DNA of 64,000 nucleotides from Blakeslea trispora (GCA_025331445.1 JAIWNE010000131.1:1-64000), one strand, 5' to 3'. Numbered from the stretch's first letter, positions 44,060-56,127 are shown. Made by a program: numbers and translations. The notes: a model not told the origin generated them from the sequence alone.

Positions 44060-44609
44060 ATGAAAGATTTGGATCCTCTTACAGTAAGCAAACAGAGCTT
44101 GTTTTTTTTTGTTTCTCGATTATTTTTTTTTATTGATCCATGGTGTTAGTTTACAGTTGAACTTGGTCAGTTTTATGAAAAGTCCAAAACAGCAGGCACT
44201 GTTGCAGTGACAATGAAAAGAAGTAAAAGAAAGTGTCTTTTAAAAAAAGGAAAGAGAAGCTAAACTTTGTCTTGTTTAGTGACTGAGACACGTCTTCTAA
44301 AGGCATCTAAAGTCAAAAAGGAAATGCCTAAAGGAGGTGCAGCAGTGATTGAAAACAAAGATGAGACTCAATACCCTTGCCTTGTCCGTGCCGTTTATAG
44401 AAAGAACAAGATCAGCACTATTGTAAACTAGCATGCAACAGAACAGATAAGCACCTTACTCATACCTCTCCTTCTTTTTTTTTTCTTATTAGATTGCACC
44501 TGAAGATTTCGATCGATTCCAAAATGCATACAGCACCATCATTAGAGCTTATATGGACACACTAAAGAAAAAGGATCGTTCCAAGAAAGTAAAGAAGGCC
44601 AGCAAATAG
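44060..44609 (+). CDS. SRP14: Signal recognition particle subunit SRP14
   Basis: SRP14 binds the Alu domain of SRP RNA and arrests elongation during ER targeting. Exon 1 MKDLDPLT is followed by FTVELGQFYEKSKTAGTVAV TMKR, the conserved first helix and strand. After an intron come TETRLLKASKVKKEMPKGGA and YPCLVRAVYRKNKISTI. The last exon is APEDFDRFQNAYSTIIRAYM with a Lys-rich tail (KKKDRSKKVKKASK). The order and the KISTI ... F-x-AYS motif match SRP14. Its ATG lies 52 bp after the stop of the preceding same-strand gene. Confidence 0.92.
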
Positions 44610-45099
44610 TTCTTTTTACCTGTATTCTATATATATGTGTGTATACATTAAATAACTTGTACTTGTAAAAAAGAAGTATGACTCAAGTAGATGAGTTTGG
44701 GAAAGTGTTGTTCAAGCGCGTAAGGAATTAAAAAAAAAAAGCGTACCTTTTTCATAATGTCTTGAATGTTACATGTCAACATTTAATTTTTTTTTTGTAT
44801 GTGTGTAATAGTGTAGTAGTTGACAACTTTTTTTTTATAGAGTATAGTTTTCTTTATGATCTATCAATACAATAGCTTACAGTAAAATAGTACTTTATTT
44901 AATTACTGAATCTACATGGATTTATTTGAGCTTATGATTACTTTAATTCATCATGACAACTTTTTTTCTTTCTTTACAAAACTGGTTTCATACAAGCAAT
45001 TTATCATCTTATTTTTTTTTTTATGTGATAGATAAAAAAGCTCATAAATGAGGTCAATGGTTTCTTTCTCTCTCTCTTTTCTTTACTTGCAAACGAAAT
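44610..45099. other. Intergenic region
   Basis: AT-rich spacer with T tracts. Nothing else recognised. Confidence 0.5.
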
Positions 45100-46152
45100 A
45101 TGGATTCAGACAACTCTAATCATTCCTCTTCTTCTGATGAAGATAATGCTGAAATGGAGTCAATCAGTTCTAATGAAGGTGTCTATATCAAGAAACCACA
45201 AGAGCCTACGGAAGAGCCAACTGGACAGAAAGACAAGAAGCCTGAAAAAAAGAACAATCCAGTCGACAAGAGTAAAGATCGCTTTCCCATCCTTGAACAC
45301 AAACACCTATTGAATCACTATTTGGATGCCATGATGAATGCTGCTGTATCCATCTGCAAGAAGCAACAAGACCATTTCGCTCAACGTTGTGAGTTTGTAC
45401 TTGATGAATTCGAAATCAACGATCAATTCTATCGTCATTTAATGAGCATCAGAGGAACTTGTCTGCTTCATATGGCATCGTTCAAGTCGTTCCAAAGGGA
45501 CCTCTACCAGATTCGACATGCAGATTTATTAAGAAATGAAGGTGCTCCAAAAAACCCCATCATAGTAGGAGCTAAACTCTTGCTTACCATCAAAGCCCTT
45601 GAACCATCCTCCTACAAATTACCAGAACTCAATCAGATGCCCAAACAATACGATTTCATCATCCAACGCTTCAAGCAAAGAAAGATTGTCCATGAAAAAG
45701 AAGCTCTCTCGAATACGTTATTCACCATGGCCACTCAGTTGGCTTTGATGGGTCTCTTGTGGTCATGGATAGGCATCTCTTCTGTGTGGGTCGCCGCCTA
45801 TCTGCTGGCTTTGTTCTTGGTGGGCTATACTGTATTTGGGACTGTGCGTTATCTGATGAATAGGGATACATCTGTCCAGGCAGCTGAATCGATCAAGAAC
45901 CAACTGGAGGATTTGCAGGTGGCAACCCATGATCTAAACAATTGGCTGGTAGATGAAGTAGACAGATTTGTAAAGACGCAAACAAGCACTTTGTTTGTGT
46001 ATCAGTGGGATTCCAAGGGTGAAGATCTCTCCAATGTGGGTGTTGAAACAGATGGATCTATTGCTCATACAGAAGCCATCATTGCTGCTTATGATGCCAT
46101 CCTTTGTCGTGCCGTTAGCTTGTTGGAAAATATGCAGATAGCGTCTCTGTAA
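45100..46152 (+). CDS. Unrecognised membrane protein with acidic N-terminus
   Basis: A single-exon 350-residue protein I cannot assign. Residues 1-60 are disordered and charged (MDSDNSNHSSSSDEDNAEME, then QKDKKPEKKNN). Residues 65-210 are soluble and helical (HLLNHYLDAMMNAAVSICKK, GTCLLHMASFKSFQRDLYQI, LLLTIKALEPSSYKLPE). Two adjacent hydrophobic helices follow at about 213-250 (LFTMATQLALMGLLWSWIGI, VWVAAYLLALFLVGYTVFGT), then a helical end (SIKNQLEDLQVATHDLNNWL). The two-helix hairpin suggests an ER, Golgi or mitochondrial membrane protein with both ends on one side. Confidence 0.75.
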   Translation: MDSDNSNHSSSSDEDNAEMESISSNEGVYIKKPQEPTEEPTGQKDKKPEKKNNPVDKSKDRFPILEHKHLLNHYLDAMMNAAVSICKKQQDHFAQRCEFVLDEFEINDQFYRHLMSIRGTCLLHMASFKSFQRDLYQIRHADLLRNEGAPKNPIIVGAKLLLTIKALEPSSYKLPELNQMPKQYDFIIQRFKQRKIVHEKEALSNTLFTMATQLALMGLLWSWIGISSVWVAAYLLALFLVGYTVFGTVRYLMNRDTSVQAAESIKNQLEDLQVATHDLNNWLVDEVDRFVKTQTSTLFVYQWDSKGEDLSNVGVETDGSIAHTEAIIAAYDAILCRAVSLLENMQIASL

Positions 46153-46886
46153 ATTCTATAGTCATTTCTAAATACATATAAAAAAAAAATTAAACAATTG
46201 GCTCTTAACAGATATAAAAATAGAAGAAGAAGGGGAGGGAGGGAATCGGATGGAAACGGACAAACATGGTTATTTCTAAAATTAGTATTTTACCGTTATC
46301 CGATACACTATTGAAGAGTTTCGATTTAAGCATATAACGCAAATAAGTCAAAAGTTCAATAAAAAAAAAAAGGGGGGGGGAAATGACAACATGTTTTTAA
46401 TTCAATTGAGGTTTTTTTTTTTTGTTTCAAAGAAAATTAGGCTTTAAATCATATCTAAGCTGTAAAGAAGGGGGATAGTAAATGAAAGCATTTAAGGTCC
46501 CTTTTAATGCCTTAAAAAAAACGCTTGACAAACAAATGCAATACTATAGAAACTAATTTACTCTTCAACATTTCTTTTTTTTATTTATTTATTTAGCAGA
46601 CAATCAAGGAGGATTCCTTTTTTGTGTCTAATAAGATAAAAGATCGCAAGGAGAAGAAAGTGTATGAGTTTGTCAATTTAAAAGTTAGGGGGAGATCATG
46701 AAAGAAAGAAAAAAACGATATTTTTTTTTATTAAAGTACATTACAAAAAAAGAGAGGTATATTGAAGCTATAAAAAAAAAGAAACAGATATTATAGATGA
46801 CAAAAAAAGACAAGCATTATGTCAGTGACAAAAAAGGGGGGGGAAAGGAAATAAATATGAAAGATGATTGTACAATAGAGTATTTT
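46153..46886. other. Convergent intergenic region
   Basis: Between the 3' ends of two convergent genes. It contains A/T/G homopolymers (a G8-type run at 46372-46380 and another near 46838-46846) and no gene. Confidence 0.5.
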
Positions 46887-48840
46887 CTATGCGGCCGGCG
46901 CACTAAAACCACTGATGAAACCTGAGCAAGTCAAATCATCTTCATGAATAGAAGTAACAGAACCAGGTGAAATCAAACATACTCTAGCCAACAAACGTCT
47001 TAATCTTTCATGTGAACTACGACAGCCAGCTAAGAGGGAAATAACAAATAATTAGATTCATCCTATATACAAAAAAAAAAAGAAAAACTTTACCCATTGC
47101 AGCACGTTCAAACCAAACTGTTGCTTGACGAAGATCAACATCGACACCTAATCCCTTTTCATAACAATTGGCTAAATGGTATTGTGCAGCAACATGATCT
47201 TGTTCAGCAGCACGCATAAACATATCAAACGCTACTTCCAAATCCTTCTCAACACCAAGTCCAGTCTGAACATGCACACCCAACTTGTCTAATGCGCGTG
47301 CATGATTCTGACTAGCAGCCTGACGATACCAAAAGACAGCCTTTGTGTTATCCTGTTGAACACCTATACTATTTGCATAACAGAATCCAAGGTTACACTG
47401 GGCCCAAGGATTGTTTTGACGTGCCGATTTGTGATACCAATAGACAGCTCTGGCTGCATCTTTCTTGACGCCCAATCCTTCCTCAAAGCAAAAACCAAGT
47501 GAGTTTTGAGCTAGTGCGTTTCCTTGTTCAGCACTCTGACGGAACCATTTGACTGCCTCACGTTCATTCTTTGGTACACCAATACCGTTACGATAACAAT
47601 AACCCAGGGAAAGCTGAGCAGGTGCATGATTCTCTTCGGCACTCAAGAAATACCAAAAGACAGCCTCTTGTTCATTCACATCCACACCAATGCCATTTTG
47701 GTAACAATAACCCAAGGAATGATAAGCAAAGATATTGCCTCTCTCGGCTGATCTCCTGTACCATTTGACGGCCTCTGCCTCATTCTTGTCAACACCAATA
47801 CCATTTTGATAACAAAAGCCAAGGTTGTGTTGAGCTCGAGCATGTCCCTGAGTAGCTGCTCTCTTGTACCATCTGGCACCTTCCATATCATCTTTCCCGA
47901 CACCAATACCATTTTGATAACAATAGCCCAGGTTGCACTCAGCCCAAGGGTATCCCTGATGAGCTGATTTCTTGTACCAATAGGTAGCCTTTTCGAAATC
48001 TTGAGAGACACCAATACCATCTTCGTAACAGTAACCTAACGAGTTTTGGGCAAAAGCGTTTCCTTGTTCAGCTGAGAGAAGGTACCACTTGACAGCCTCA
48101 TCCACGTCTCGTTCAACTCCGATCCCATCTTCATAACAATAACCGACATTATAAATAGCTACTGTCTCACCTTGTGCAGCTGCCAATCGGTACCAATGCA
48201 TCGCAATCTGTTCATCCTTCTCCACACCAAACCCTTCACCATAACAGTAGCCCAGAATACCTTGTCCACGGGGGTTGCCCTGTTCGGCACTTGCCTTGTA
48301 CCAGCGAAAAGCAGCCTGTTCATCTTTCTCCATACCGACACCATCATGATAACAGACACCCAAGGCGTATTGAGCACAGGCGTCCTGATCTTTAGTGGCT
48401 GCCTCCACAATCCAATCGACTGCATGAGGTGTCTGCTTTACTTTCTCTGCCCACATCTCTGCCTCTACACGATCGATTCTGACATTAGGTCTGCCGTATT
48501 TCCTTAAAAAGGCAAGGCGAGCCATAGAGAGGCCATCATTTGATCTCTGTGCAGCTGATAGATAATACTTTTCGGCTTGACAAAAATCTTTTGGAACACC
48601 CAAGCCAAATTCATAACAAAAGCCAATGGTACCTTCTGCTTTACTATGAGAAAATGAAGTCAAAGCTTTTCTATAACAGTAGACGGCAGTGATAGGATCC
48701 ATTGTATAGCCGTGTCTGCCGAACAAATAGTTGTTGGCTTTATCAAAATAATAGTCTCCATCTTCTGTTGAATTGCTGCTGTTTAACTTTAGAAGCGCTT
48801 GTTTTGATTTACTGAATATGTTTGATAAAGAGGTTGTCAT
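46887..48840 (-). CDS. Sel1-repeat protein (13 repeats)
   Basis: Sel1 (TPR-like) repeats are 36-residue helical hairpins used as scaffolds; Skt5/Chs4 chitin-synthase activators and Hrd3 belong to the wider family. The protein starts MTTSLSNIFSKSKQALLKLN at 48840. About 13 repeats run from roughly residue 63, each with the consensus A-x-x-x-LGYCYxxGIGV and WYxxSAEQG. The last exon, after an intron at about 47031-47092, encodes AGCRSSHERLRRLLARVCLI and ends SGFISGFSAPAA. There is no CAAX box, signal peptide or membrane helix, which favours a cytosolic scaffold over an Hrd3-type protein. Blocks of repeats are themselves duplicated (see findings). Confidence 0.88.
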
Positions 48841-49162
48841 GGCAACTTTTCTTTTTCTTTTAAAGAAGTTTGTAATTTTGAAAAAAAAGAAAAGAAAAAA
48901 TATATATATGAAAAAGAAATATTAATAAAAAAAATAGGTACCGTTTTTATTATATAAAAAAAAGGGGGAAAATATCAAAAAAGGTTGGTTCAGATTTAGA
49001 GTGACACAAAACGGATTTTCTATATTTTTTTTTTTTTTTATTCCTCCACCTATTAGTTCCTCCTTTATTTTTTTTTTTTTTTTTGTATCTCCCTTTTGTT
49101 TAGTCTCTGTTTTTCTTTTTCCTTTTTGTTCCCTTAAATACTCTACTCTCCTTGTTATTTCC
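48841..49162. promoter_or_regulatory. Shared upstream region of two divergent genes
   Basis: 322 bp between the Sel1 gene and the UPF0739-like gene, both transcribed outward. It is dominated by long A and T tracts (48883-48898, 49027-49039, 49067-49084). No specific factor site is recognised. Confidence 0.4.
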
Positions 49163-50175
49163 ATGTTGATTGTTGATGTGTTGAAGCCTCATTTTAAATC
49201 TTTAAACAATTCAAAGTTACAAACATTAGCTAAAGGTGTGAAAAAAAAAAAAAATAAAAAAAAATATTATTTTATAATTCATAAATTCTTTTTTTTTTTT
49301 TTAAGCTATCACTTGTGTAGCCTGTGGTTTAAGGTAAAAAACAATTTAAATGTTCTGATTGATTGGACTGAATTTATTTTTAGAGTTTCTCATCTTATTG
49401 ATGTTGCAGCCATTGACCAACACAAAGCCAAACAACTCTTATTGGCTCTTAAAAAGGTACTTGAATCTATCCAATCAGATCACCAGAAAATAATCATTTA
49501 AAAAACACACACACACACATACAGTTACCTCAGTGTCGCAATTTGGCGCTATTACAATTCAAGGATAGGTTTAGTTTCATTTGCCATTCTGAGTTACTTG
49601 ACCAACATGTCAAGTCTACACTTCAATATCCAGATCAACTTGCTTTCATTGCTGTAGATGACAAAGAACCAAGAGTAAACAAGAATGAATACAAATCCAT
49701 ATCGTCTCTTTTTTTTTCTCATTTCATTTTTTCTTAGTTCACAGAAATACCTCTCTGTTTAACAACATGGATTCGAGATAAACTATGTCTGCCTCATGCT
49801 GTGTATTATTCACCCATTGTACCTACTTTTATGGTTGCCCTGACAGGATGGTTACTGGAATATCCCATCATCTATACCACGCATCTACCAACCGATGATC
49901 CTGAAGGAGAACTCGATGAATGGGAAGTGAGAACAAACTGCCTCGGTGGACGACCATTGCAGCTGACCAAAGTCTATCTGAACCACACAGATGATACACA
50001 TCTGTTGATGAGCTTCAGTAGCTTAGGTATACAGGACACATCGTATTATATCCAGCCATTTGAACTCAAACTGAAGCAACGATTGGTCAATGCTCAGAAA
50101 AAATGTAATTGGCTGAAGGGTTATCATATCACCATTGCATTTGAACAAATAAAACTGGATCGATTTGCACTTTAA
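49163..50175 (+). CDS. UPF0739 (C1orf74/DUF4504)-like protein
   Basis: The family is of unknown function and best known from animals. Exon 1 starts MLIVDVLKPHFKSLNNSKLQ; short exons follow (AITCVACGLR, then VSHLIDVAAIDQHKAKQLLL). Then come LPQCRNLALLQFKDRFSFIC, FTEIPLCLTTWIRDKLCLPH, and the segment I used for assignment: VALTGWLLEYPIIYTTHLPT, NCLGGRPLQLTKVYLN, HLLMSFSSLG. This parallels LLGYPVxY, NCLxxxPLRVxT and HLLxSFSxPE in C1orf74. The product ends FEQIKLDRFAL. Four introns. The assignment rests on remembered motif order rather than an alignment. Confidence 0.65.
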
Positions 50176-50321
50176 GATTTTTTGGGGGGAGTTGAATTGA
50201 ATGTAGTCAGCTCAATACAATGAGAAAGAGAGAGGGAGAAGGGAAATAACAGAATCCATCATGTATATTGGTCCAAGATTTAGGCTTGTTTCCTTCTGGG
50301 ACACTTCTATACTTTTTTTAG

Positions 50322-50540
50322 ATGTCTAATCCCCGACCTTGGAGAAGCCTACGCCGTTTTTGGCAATCACCCTATAAAGAGAGTATGCCCCCTCCCTCTC
50401 AAATATTTTGTTGGGTTGTAGGTTTTGGGTTTTCTTGCTTGCATCTAATAAGAACTTTCAATTTGCAGTACTTTTTGTTTTGGTTGATACAATTCTTATT
50501 TTTCTCATTGCTATTCAAACATAGAATAACTACAACATAA
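50322..50540 (+). CDS. Doubtful small ORF with C-terminal hydrophobic stretch
   Basis: Seventy-two residues, MSNPRPWRSLRRFWQSPYKE then SMPPPSQIFCWVVGFGFSCL, ending in a Phe/Leu-rich helix. The Arg/Trp-rich start is unusual and the ATG follows a T-tract-TAG. No family was recognised, and the region downstream is decayed coding sequence, so this may be a remnant. Confidence 0.25.
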   Translation: MSNPRPWRSLRRFWQSPYKESMPPPSQIFCWVVGFGFSCLHLIRTFNLQYFLFWLIQFLFFSLLFKHRITTT

Positions 50541-50708
50541 TAGGGTGTAGATTCAAGTTAGTTTGCCATGAATTGGAGTCATTTGTTGATGATGTCTGTA
50601 AATGAAAGCAACAAAGAAAAAAAGAGCACAGGAAAATCTATGGTCATCAACGTTTTGGAACCGTTATTCTCGGTAACACTTACTCGGTTGCACACCACGA
50701 GTAGGAGG

Positions 50709-51093
50709 TTATTGGGTGCCGCGACCTCCAAAAAACCCAATCAGTACATCTTTCAATAGGTCAACTTCTGATGGTCCCAAGTGGTCGATCGGGTTCACGT
50801 ACTTGCATTGTCCCTTGTTGCCTCTATCCCCTTCATCTCAATATCTCTGTTCATCTCGGGCCAGCTATCCACCCATTTTGCGCCATCACAAATACCTTTC
50901 CCAGGTTTGTTTTCTTGATATTAGCTTCCATTGCAAGTCCCGAGCTGTCAAATCAAATACCTTTCCGTTCCACAGATAAATGTCCTTCCATGTGCTTACG
51001 CAGGCAGGTGAGGAGTAAATTTGACCATTTGTGTTAACCCTTACACCATGTGTCGGTCGGTCTTTGGCAGTTGAATTTCCAATGGTTGATACT
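50709..51093 (-). pseudogene. Decayed coding remnant, unrecognised family
   Basis: Reading the minus strand from 51093, one frame gives STIGNSTAKDRPTHGVRVNT, GQIYSSPACVSTWKDIYLWN, GKVFDLTARDLQWKLISRKQ TWERY and then stops. A second frame continues CDGAKWVDSWPEMNRDIEMK GIEATRDNAS. A third ends KYVNPIDHLGPSEVDLLKDV LIGFFGGRGTQ with a stop at 50709-50711. Three consecutive protein-like segments in three frames indicate two frameshifts, or unusual introns, in a once-continuous gene. The base composition is less AT-rich than the flanks. I do not recognise the family. Confidence 0.5.
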
Positions 51094-51991
51094 AGTCAGA
51101 TCAAGTAGTCGGAGTCAGGCAATCCCAAAGAAATAGGATCTTTGCTTTTTTTTTCAAGAGGGGAAAATGGAAGCACAAGTCATCAAAGATGGGGGCCCGA
51201 ATACTGTATTAAAAATTGGAGACATTGCTGAATTGAATTACGCAAGGCAAACAAGTGATTCGATGGGTTTGATGCCATTATTGGATTTTCATATCTAAAT
51301 GTTGTCATAAATAAAGAAGTCATCCATTATTTTTTTACTCGAAAACATTTCATTGGTTTTTTTTTGTTTGTGCAATAGTATCAGACAGGGTGGATCTAAA
51401 TGCCAAAAGTGGCATAGTATAGAATGAATTTCGGTAGAACTAAATGTTTCTCATGTTGAATTCTGTTGTACAGCCCTAATTTCGGATAGCTTCTGAGAAG
51501 TAGATTCTCTTTCTAGGGAGAATAAGGATGTAATTTCATAAAGTGTTGTATAGTAAGTCAAAGTTATATTTTCACCTTTCTCTTTTTTTTTAGGAGGTGA
51601 ATAAGATTCATTTCACTCCTTCTAAATGTCATTTTGTTGACCAAGACTTTTTTTTTTTCAAATAAACAGCAAGCAAAAAAGGACAGGATAGAAAGAGAGG
51701 AAAGGCAAAAAAAAAGAAAAAGTATACAAGGAAAGTGTCAAGATGTCAGATAATTTAGAGGGAGGAGAAAAGGAGCATTTCGATCAACACAATATCTTGA
51801 TTTACTGTAAGCTTTCCCTCAACAAAAATCAAGGTACCAAGTGGAATTCAGGTTAGCAAACAAGTTTAAGAGTACATTTGTTTCGGAAAAGGTGTAACTC
51901 ATCATACAGAAAACTTGACAAAAAAAAAGAATGATTTCACTTTGTGTACTGGATATGATATTATTCTTAAAAAAAAAGACAATCTTTTTTA
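51094..51991. other. Intergenic region
   Basis: About 0.9 kb with no supported gene. A branch-site-plus-acceptor-like CTGACTAG (minus strand, about 51090-51100) could mark an intron of the decayed gene. Otherwise A-rich. Confidence 0.4.
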
Positions 51992-54504
51992 TTAAACATC
52001 AAGAATGCCATCTTCTTCATTTCTTCGAGGTTTACTGCTGAAAGGATACATTTGCTCTTCTTCAACAAATATACCTGATCCTGAATCATCATCACTTGAA
52101 ACCTGTCTTGAAGATGAATGGGTTTGCTTATCCGACACAGAATTCTATGGGATGATTGAGCATACATTGAATAAGGAGCGCTTTCATTTTTTTTTTCTTA
52201 CTTCCATTGTCTGAGAAAATTCCTTTGTTTTCCTTGTGAGAAACGAAGAGAGATTAGAGAACAAGCGTCCTGCTTGTTGTGTGGTTGATTCAAGTAAAGG
52301 CGATAGTGGAGGTTCATAAGTAGCTATTTCTAAAGAATAAGTAAAGACAGGACTTATCATTCTGATGCCTTACCATCTTGTTCGTGTAAGGATCGTTCTT
52401 GATCAGTCCAAAGTGCATTCAGTTTAGATCGACCATTTGACATGGCTTTAGCTCCACCCGACATGGCTTTGGAAAGCGTATTTCGGATGGGTGCCAAATT
52501 TTGTTTCAGCTGTAGATCTCTTAAACGACTTTTATATAGGGAGTAAGCTATCCATAAATCATCCCCTCTTAAAATATACACAAACTTTACTTTGCTACTG
52601 TATTTTGAAGATCTGTTATTGATAAGTTTCCCATACCAGGATGTCTACAGAAACAGGATAAACTTACAAACAAGATAACAAGGATGATGTGTCTTACCCA
52701 GGCTCTATTATTTCATAGATTTCATGATCTGTATATTGATTCCACTTTTTGAAATTGTTTGTACTACACCAATCCATAAGCCATTTCATGCCATAATCTG
52801 TCAAATAATTGTGTTCTTTGAAGAATATCAATTACACAGAGCTTTTATGTTGCAATACCTCTCTCTCTCTCTCTCTCTCATTTTCTTCTTACCCTCATTT
52901 TCATCCATAATCACTTCTTCTGTTGTATTTGGCTCAATATGTGCTTGTGCTTTATCCAATAGATGATGTGCCTGAGCATGTTTCATGCTTGACAAGAGCG
53001 ACAATACATATTCTTCAAACTTTGCCCTTAAATAATCATCTGAACCAAGATATGTATTCTGAAGAGGTCTACTTGGATCTATTGTAATAGATCAGATCAA
53101 TTGAATAAAATACGCCTTTTAGAGATTTACCTGTTTGATTCCAAGTATCATTCACTACTTTCACAATATCTTCCATCCACCTTCTATCTGCCAATGTAGG
53201 GCTGACAAGATGACTCAGTCTTTGATTATAAAACTCCAGCATACCCGTCTCTACATTGACCAACACATCAATCTTCGTATCGCTTTTATGGTGAAAGAAG
53301 ATTTGATTGGTTGTGCCTACAACATAAGATTGAGTTTGCTCGGAAGAAAGTAGATCGATTTGCTGAAGCGGTAGATAGGGTTGAAAAAAAGATCCCTTTT
53401 CAAACAAATGAAGTGGTAATCCCATGTATTTCAGTAAACTCTCTTTGCTTCTATCAGATAATACTTTAGCCTCAGTAATTTGCATATTGTGATCGGATGA
53501 ATCTAGATTGGGTGCACCTGAATCCTGCAGATTTCTTAATAAGCCCGGTATTAAAGATATCAATGAGTATTGAAATGTGCATAGTTGCTCTACTGGATAT
53601 CCATAGAACAGCAGCTAGTTCTATTGTGTCATTATTTCCTGTTGCTCTCTTCAGACACCTTGACTTACTCTTTTCTCAAGCAATAATAACTTGAGTAGCA
53701 TCAATGTCTTGAACTTGAATTTATAGACAAATTCACGCAAAGAGGTGCCCATATAAAGCGTAGAGTCATCCATTGGACCATAATATGTATTGTTTAGGTT
53801 GCTATAGAGACCCTAATCACCATCAATCAGATCCAATCCATTCTTCCTTATTGGGTCGACTTACTTGGAGAATATCAAGTTTAGTGAAATCTTTTTGACT
53901 AAACCAGGCTGCTGTAATGACAGCTAACTTTTGGCGAAGAGGGCCGAAAATAGGCTATTAAAAAAGAGAGAGAATATATAAATAAGCATAATAGGTAGAT
54001 AAGGGTTTCTACGGTTTTTTACCTGTCTAGCAAGTACAACAATTGCCTTTTGAACAGTAGAGCGTGTGATATCGGGTGTCTTCACTATGAGGTCCTACAG
54101 AAACATGAATGACCAATCCATAGTGATATCTCAGCACTTCTTACTTTGGCTGCAATTTGACGGTTACAAGAGATACCGAATAATGTAGACTCTCCAGGTA
54201 CAGGAGGTAAATGAAAATACGCAAAATCTTCGTCCTTTTGGTGAGCACCGTCTAACAAAAAAAGGGAAAGGGCTTTTGATATCGAAAAAGACTAATGTTG
54301 ATCAAGAAGAGGAAATCTACCTGGTAATGCAAGAAAAGGCAAGAAACTCCATTCTTCCGGCAATTCAAGTTTTTCTAGTGCTGTCTGCTTTTGTTGATTT
54401 GGTAAGGGAGGCATACAGTACTCAGCGATAGGACCATAGGCATGATGAAAGCCGACAACTAAAACAGCTGCTATCTGCTGATCTTTGTTCTGATTCAAAG
54501 ACAT
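51992..54504 (-). CDS. AVL9: Late secretory pathway protein AVL9 homologue (DENN-like)
   Basis: Avl9 is a DENN-related protein needed for exit from the Golgi to exocytic vesicles and for cell polarity. Exon 1 starts MSLNQNKDQQIAAVLVVGFH at 54504, then HAYGPIAEYCMPPL and WSFLPFLALP. The joined exons give DGAHQKDEDFAYFHLPPVPG, ESTLFGISCNRQIAAKDL and DITRSTVQKAIVVLARQPIF, then GPLRQKLAVITAAWFSQKDF, the hallmark Avl9 order. LREFVYKFKFKTLMLLKLLL and KRVMFFGYPVEQLCTFQYSL complete the longin/DENN core. The C-terminal part is less conserved and ends YPFSSKPRRNEEDGILDV with a stop at 51992-51994. Ten or so introns; a (CT)n tract at 52859-52880 lies in one of them. Confidence 0.88.
52859..52880. repeat. 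(CT)n microsatellite in an AVL9 intron
   Basis: About 11 CT units within a predicted AVL9 intron, which on the coding strand reads GA repeats. Confidence 0.85.
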
Positions 54505-56127
54505 TAAGTTGATCGAGCAAGGTTTGTTTAATTTATTTATTTTTTTGAGAAAAAAAAAAAAAAAAGGAAAAAATAAGAATGAAGGCTCGTCTCTTTTTTT
54601 TTTATGCACTGAAATTTTGCTTTATTCTTATCTTTAATCACACTGAAGAATCATTTTGATTTACATACACACACACACACACACACACAAAGTAATACAG
54701 CAAGCAACCAGTTGCAATAAGGAGACTCAGTAAGAACAGGATGGTCTCTGTTGCTTATCACCCATTGTTTAATTTGTCAGAGTCACTCGAGAGATTTTAG
54801 AATGAAAGGCTATTATTAAATTTAGCCGAGACAGATGGATAAATTAAGCAAGTAATTGAGATACATTATTTTTCTCTTGTCAGCTTAAATTTTGGTGTAT
54901 TCAGATCTATAAAGAATTTTTCATAGTTACACTTGCATTATTTTCAAAAGTGATTGAAGCATTGACCAAAAAGTGTACAGTTTAGTGCTCCAAATCATCA
55001 TGCTTATTGTTTTAATGTTGAGCAAATAATTAGTTTTGCTCTTGTGTAGGCAATGCTTTTGATATGGTCTCTTTTTTTTTTTCCCTACTACAAAACCAAC
55101 TTGAGAATGCGATAGTGATATTGAAGAAGGCTGTATACAGGCTAAAAAAAAAGACATGGTTGTATATCATATAACTTATTTCACTGTGGTCAAGGAAGGT
55201 GTATTGCTATCTATCCTTTTTAATACTATATAATAAAACGATACTAAAACTTTAGAATAAGATGGATCATTGGAATAGCTTGAGGATCTTGACTAAGATT
55301 CATGTATAATTGAATTTTACCAGAAACAATGATAGAATCCCATCATATGTAGCCCAAAGCTGCTTCAATGATCATAAGATGTGTCTGTTCATCTCGCATA
55401 CTGCCTAAACAAAGTACTTTTACAAGCTGATAGTGTAAGCCGAATCAGTGAAAGGATAGCTTCCAAAAAAACAGAAGAGAAAATCGAATGAATTTTCTTT
55501 TTTGATGACACATTCTTATTAAAGTGATCCATAGAATATAGGCAATGGTTTGCAAAACTTCCTTGAACTCTCATCATGCTTTAACCACTGTTCAAAATGA
55601 TTTAGGATTTTCAGCCAACTTGTTTTATAGGATGTGCATTGAACAAAGTGTGTGTAAATACCATATCACTGACAAGTCTTTCAAGAAGTTGAGACAGTCG
55701 AAGCGTTTTCATACATGACTTGTCTTTTCCGTTTCTTTATTTTAATCTGTATTTCATCGACTATGTGTCTGTGCAACCGGTAACTCATTGTGTAATATGT
55801 ATATCTTCACTTCTAATTAAAAGCAGCTTTTCGTTGTGTCCAACGCCTAATAAAAAAAAATGGTCATTTTTGCCCTTGCTCCATGAATTGAGATACAAAA
55901 TCTAACGGCGGAGTATGTGCGCACTGACCAACAACTGTCATTATAATCCACTAATCATTTTTTTTAATAGGAGTTGATGGATGAGAATAAAACACAGAGA
56001 AGCAGGCACGATTTCTATTTATTTGGGGGTTTTTTTTTATCTTTTCCTTACTCTCTCTTTCCGCTGTGCACCCGTATGTTGAAAGGGGGGAACAGAAAGT
56101 TGTCAAGAACATTGTTGTTTATCGTCG
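54505..56127. other. Intergenic stretch with (CA)n microsatellite
   Basis: About 1.6 kb without a supported gene. It includes (CA)n at 54667-54689 and the upstream sequence of the tRNA-like fragment. Short hydrophobic frames near 55720 are not convincing. Confidence 0.45.

Noticed and set aside
47302..48507. Antisense frames through the Sel1 gene
   Set aside because: They are periodic because the repeats are periodic; the Sel1 consensus on the minus strand explains the DNA.
50322..51037. Plus-strand protein gene made of the Pro/Ser-rich frames
   Set aside because: The plus-strand products are low-complexity, whereas the minus strand gives three sensible protein segments.
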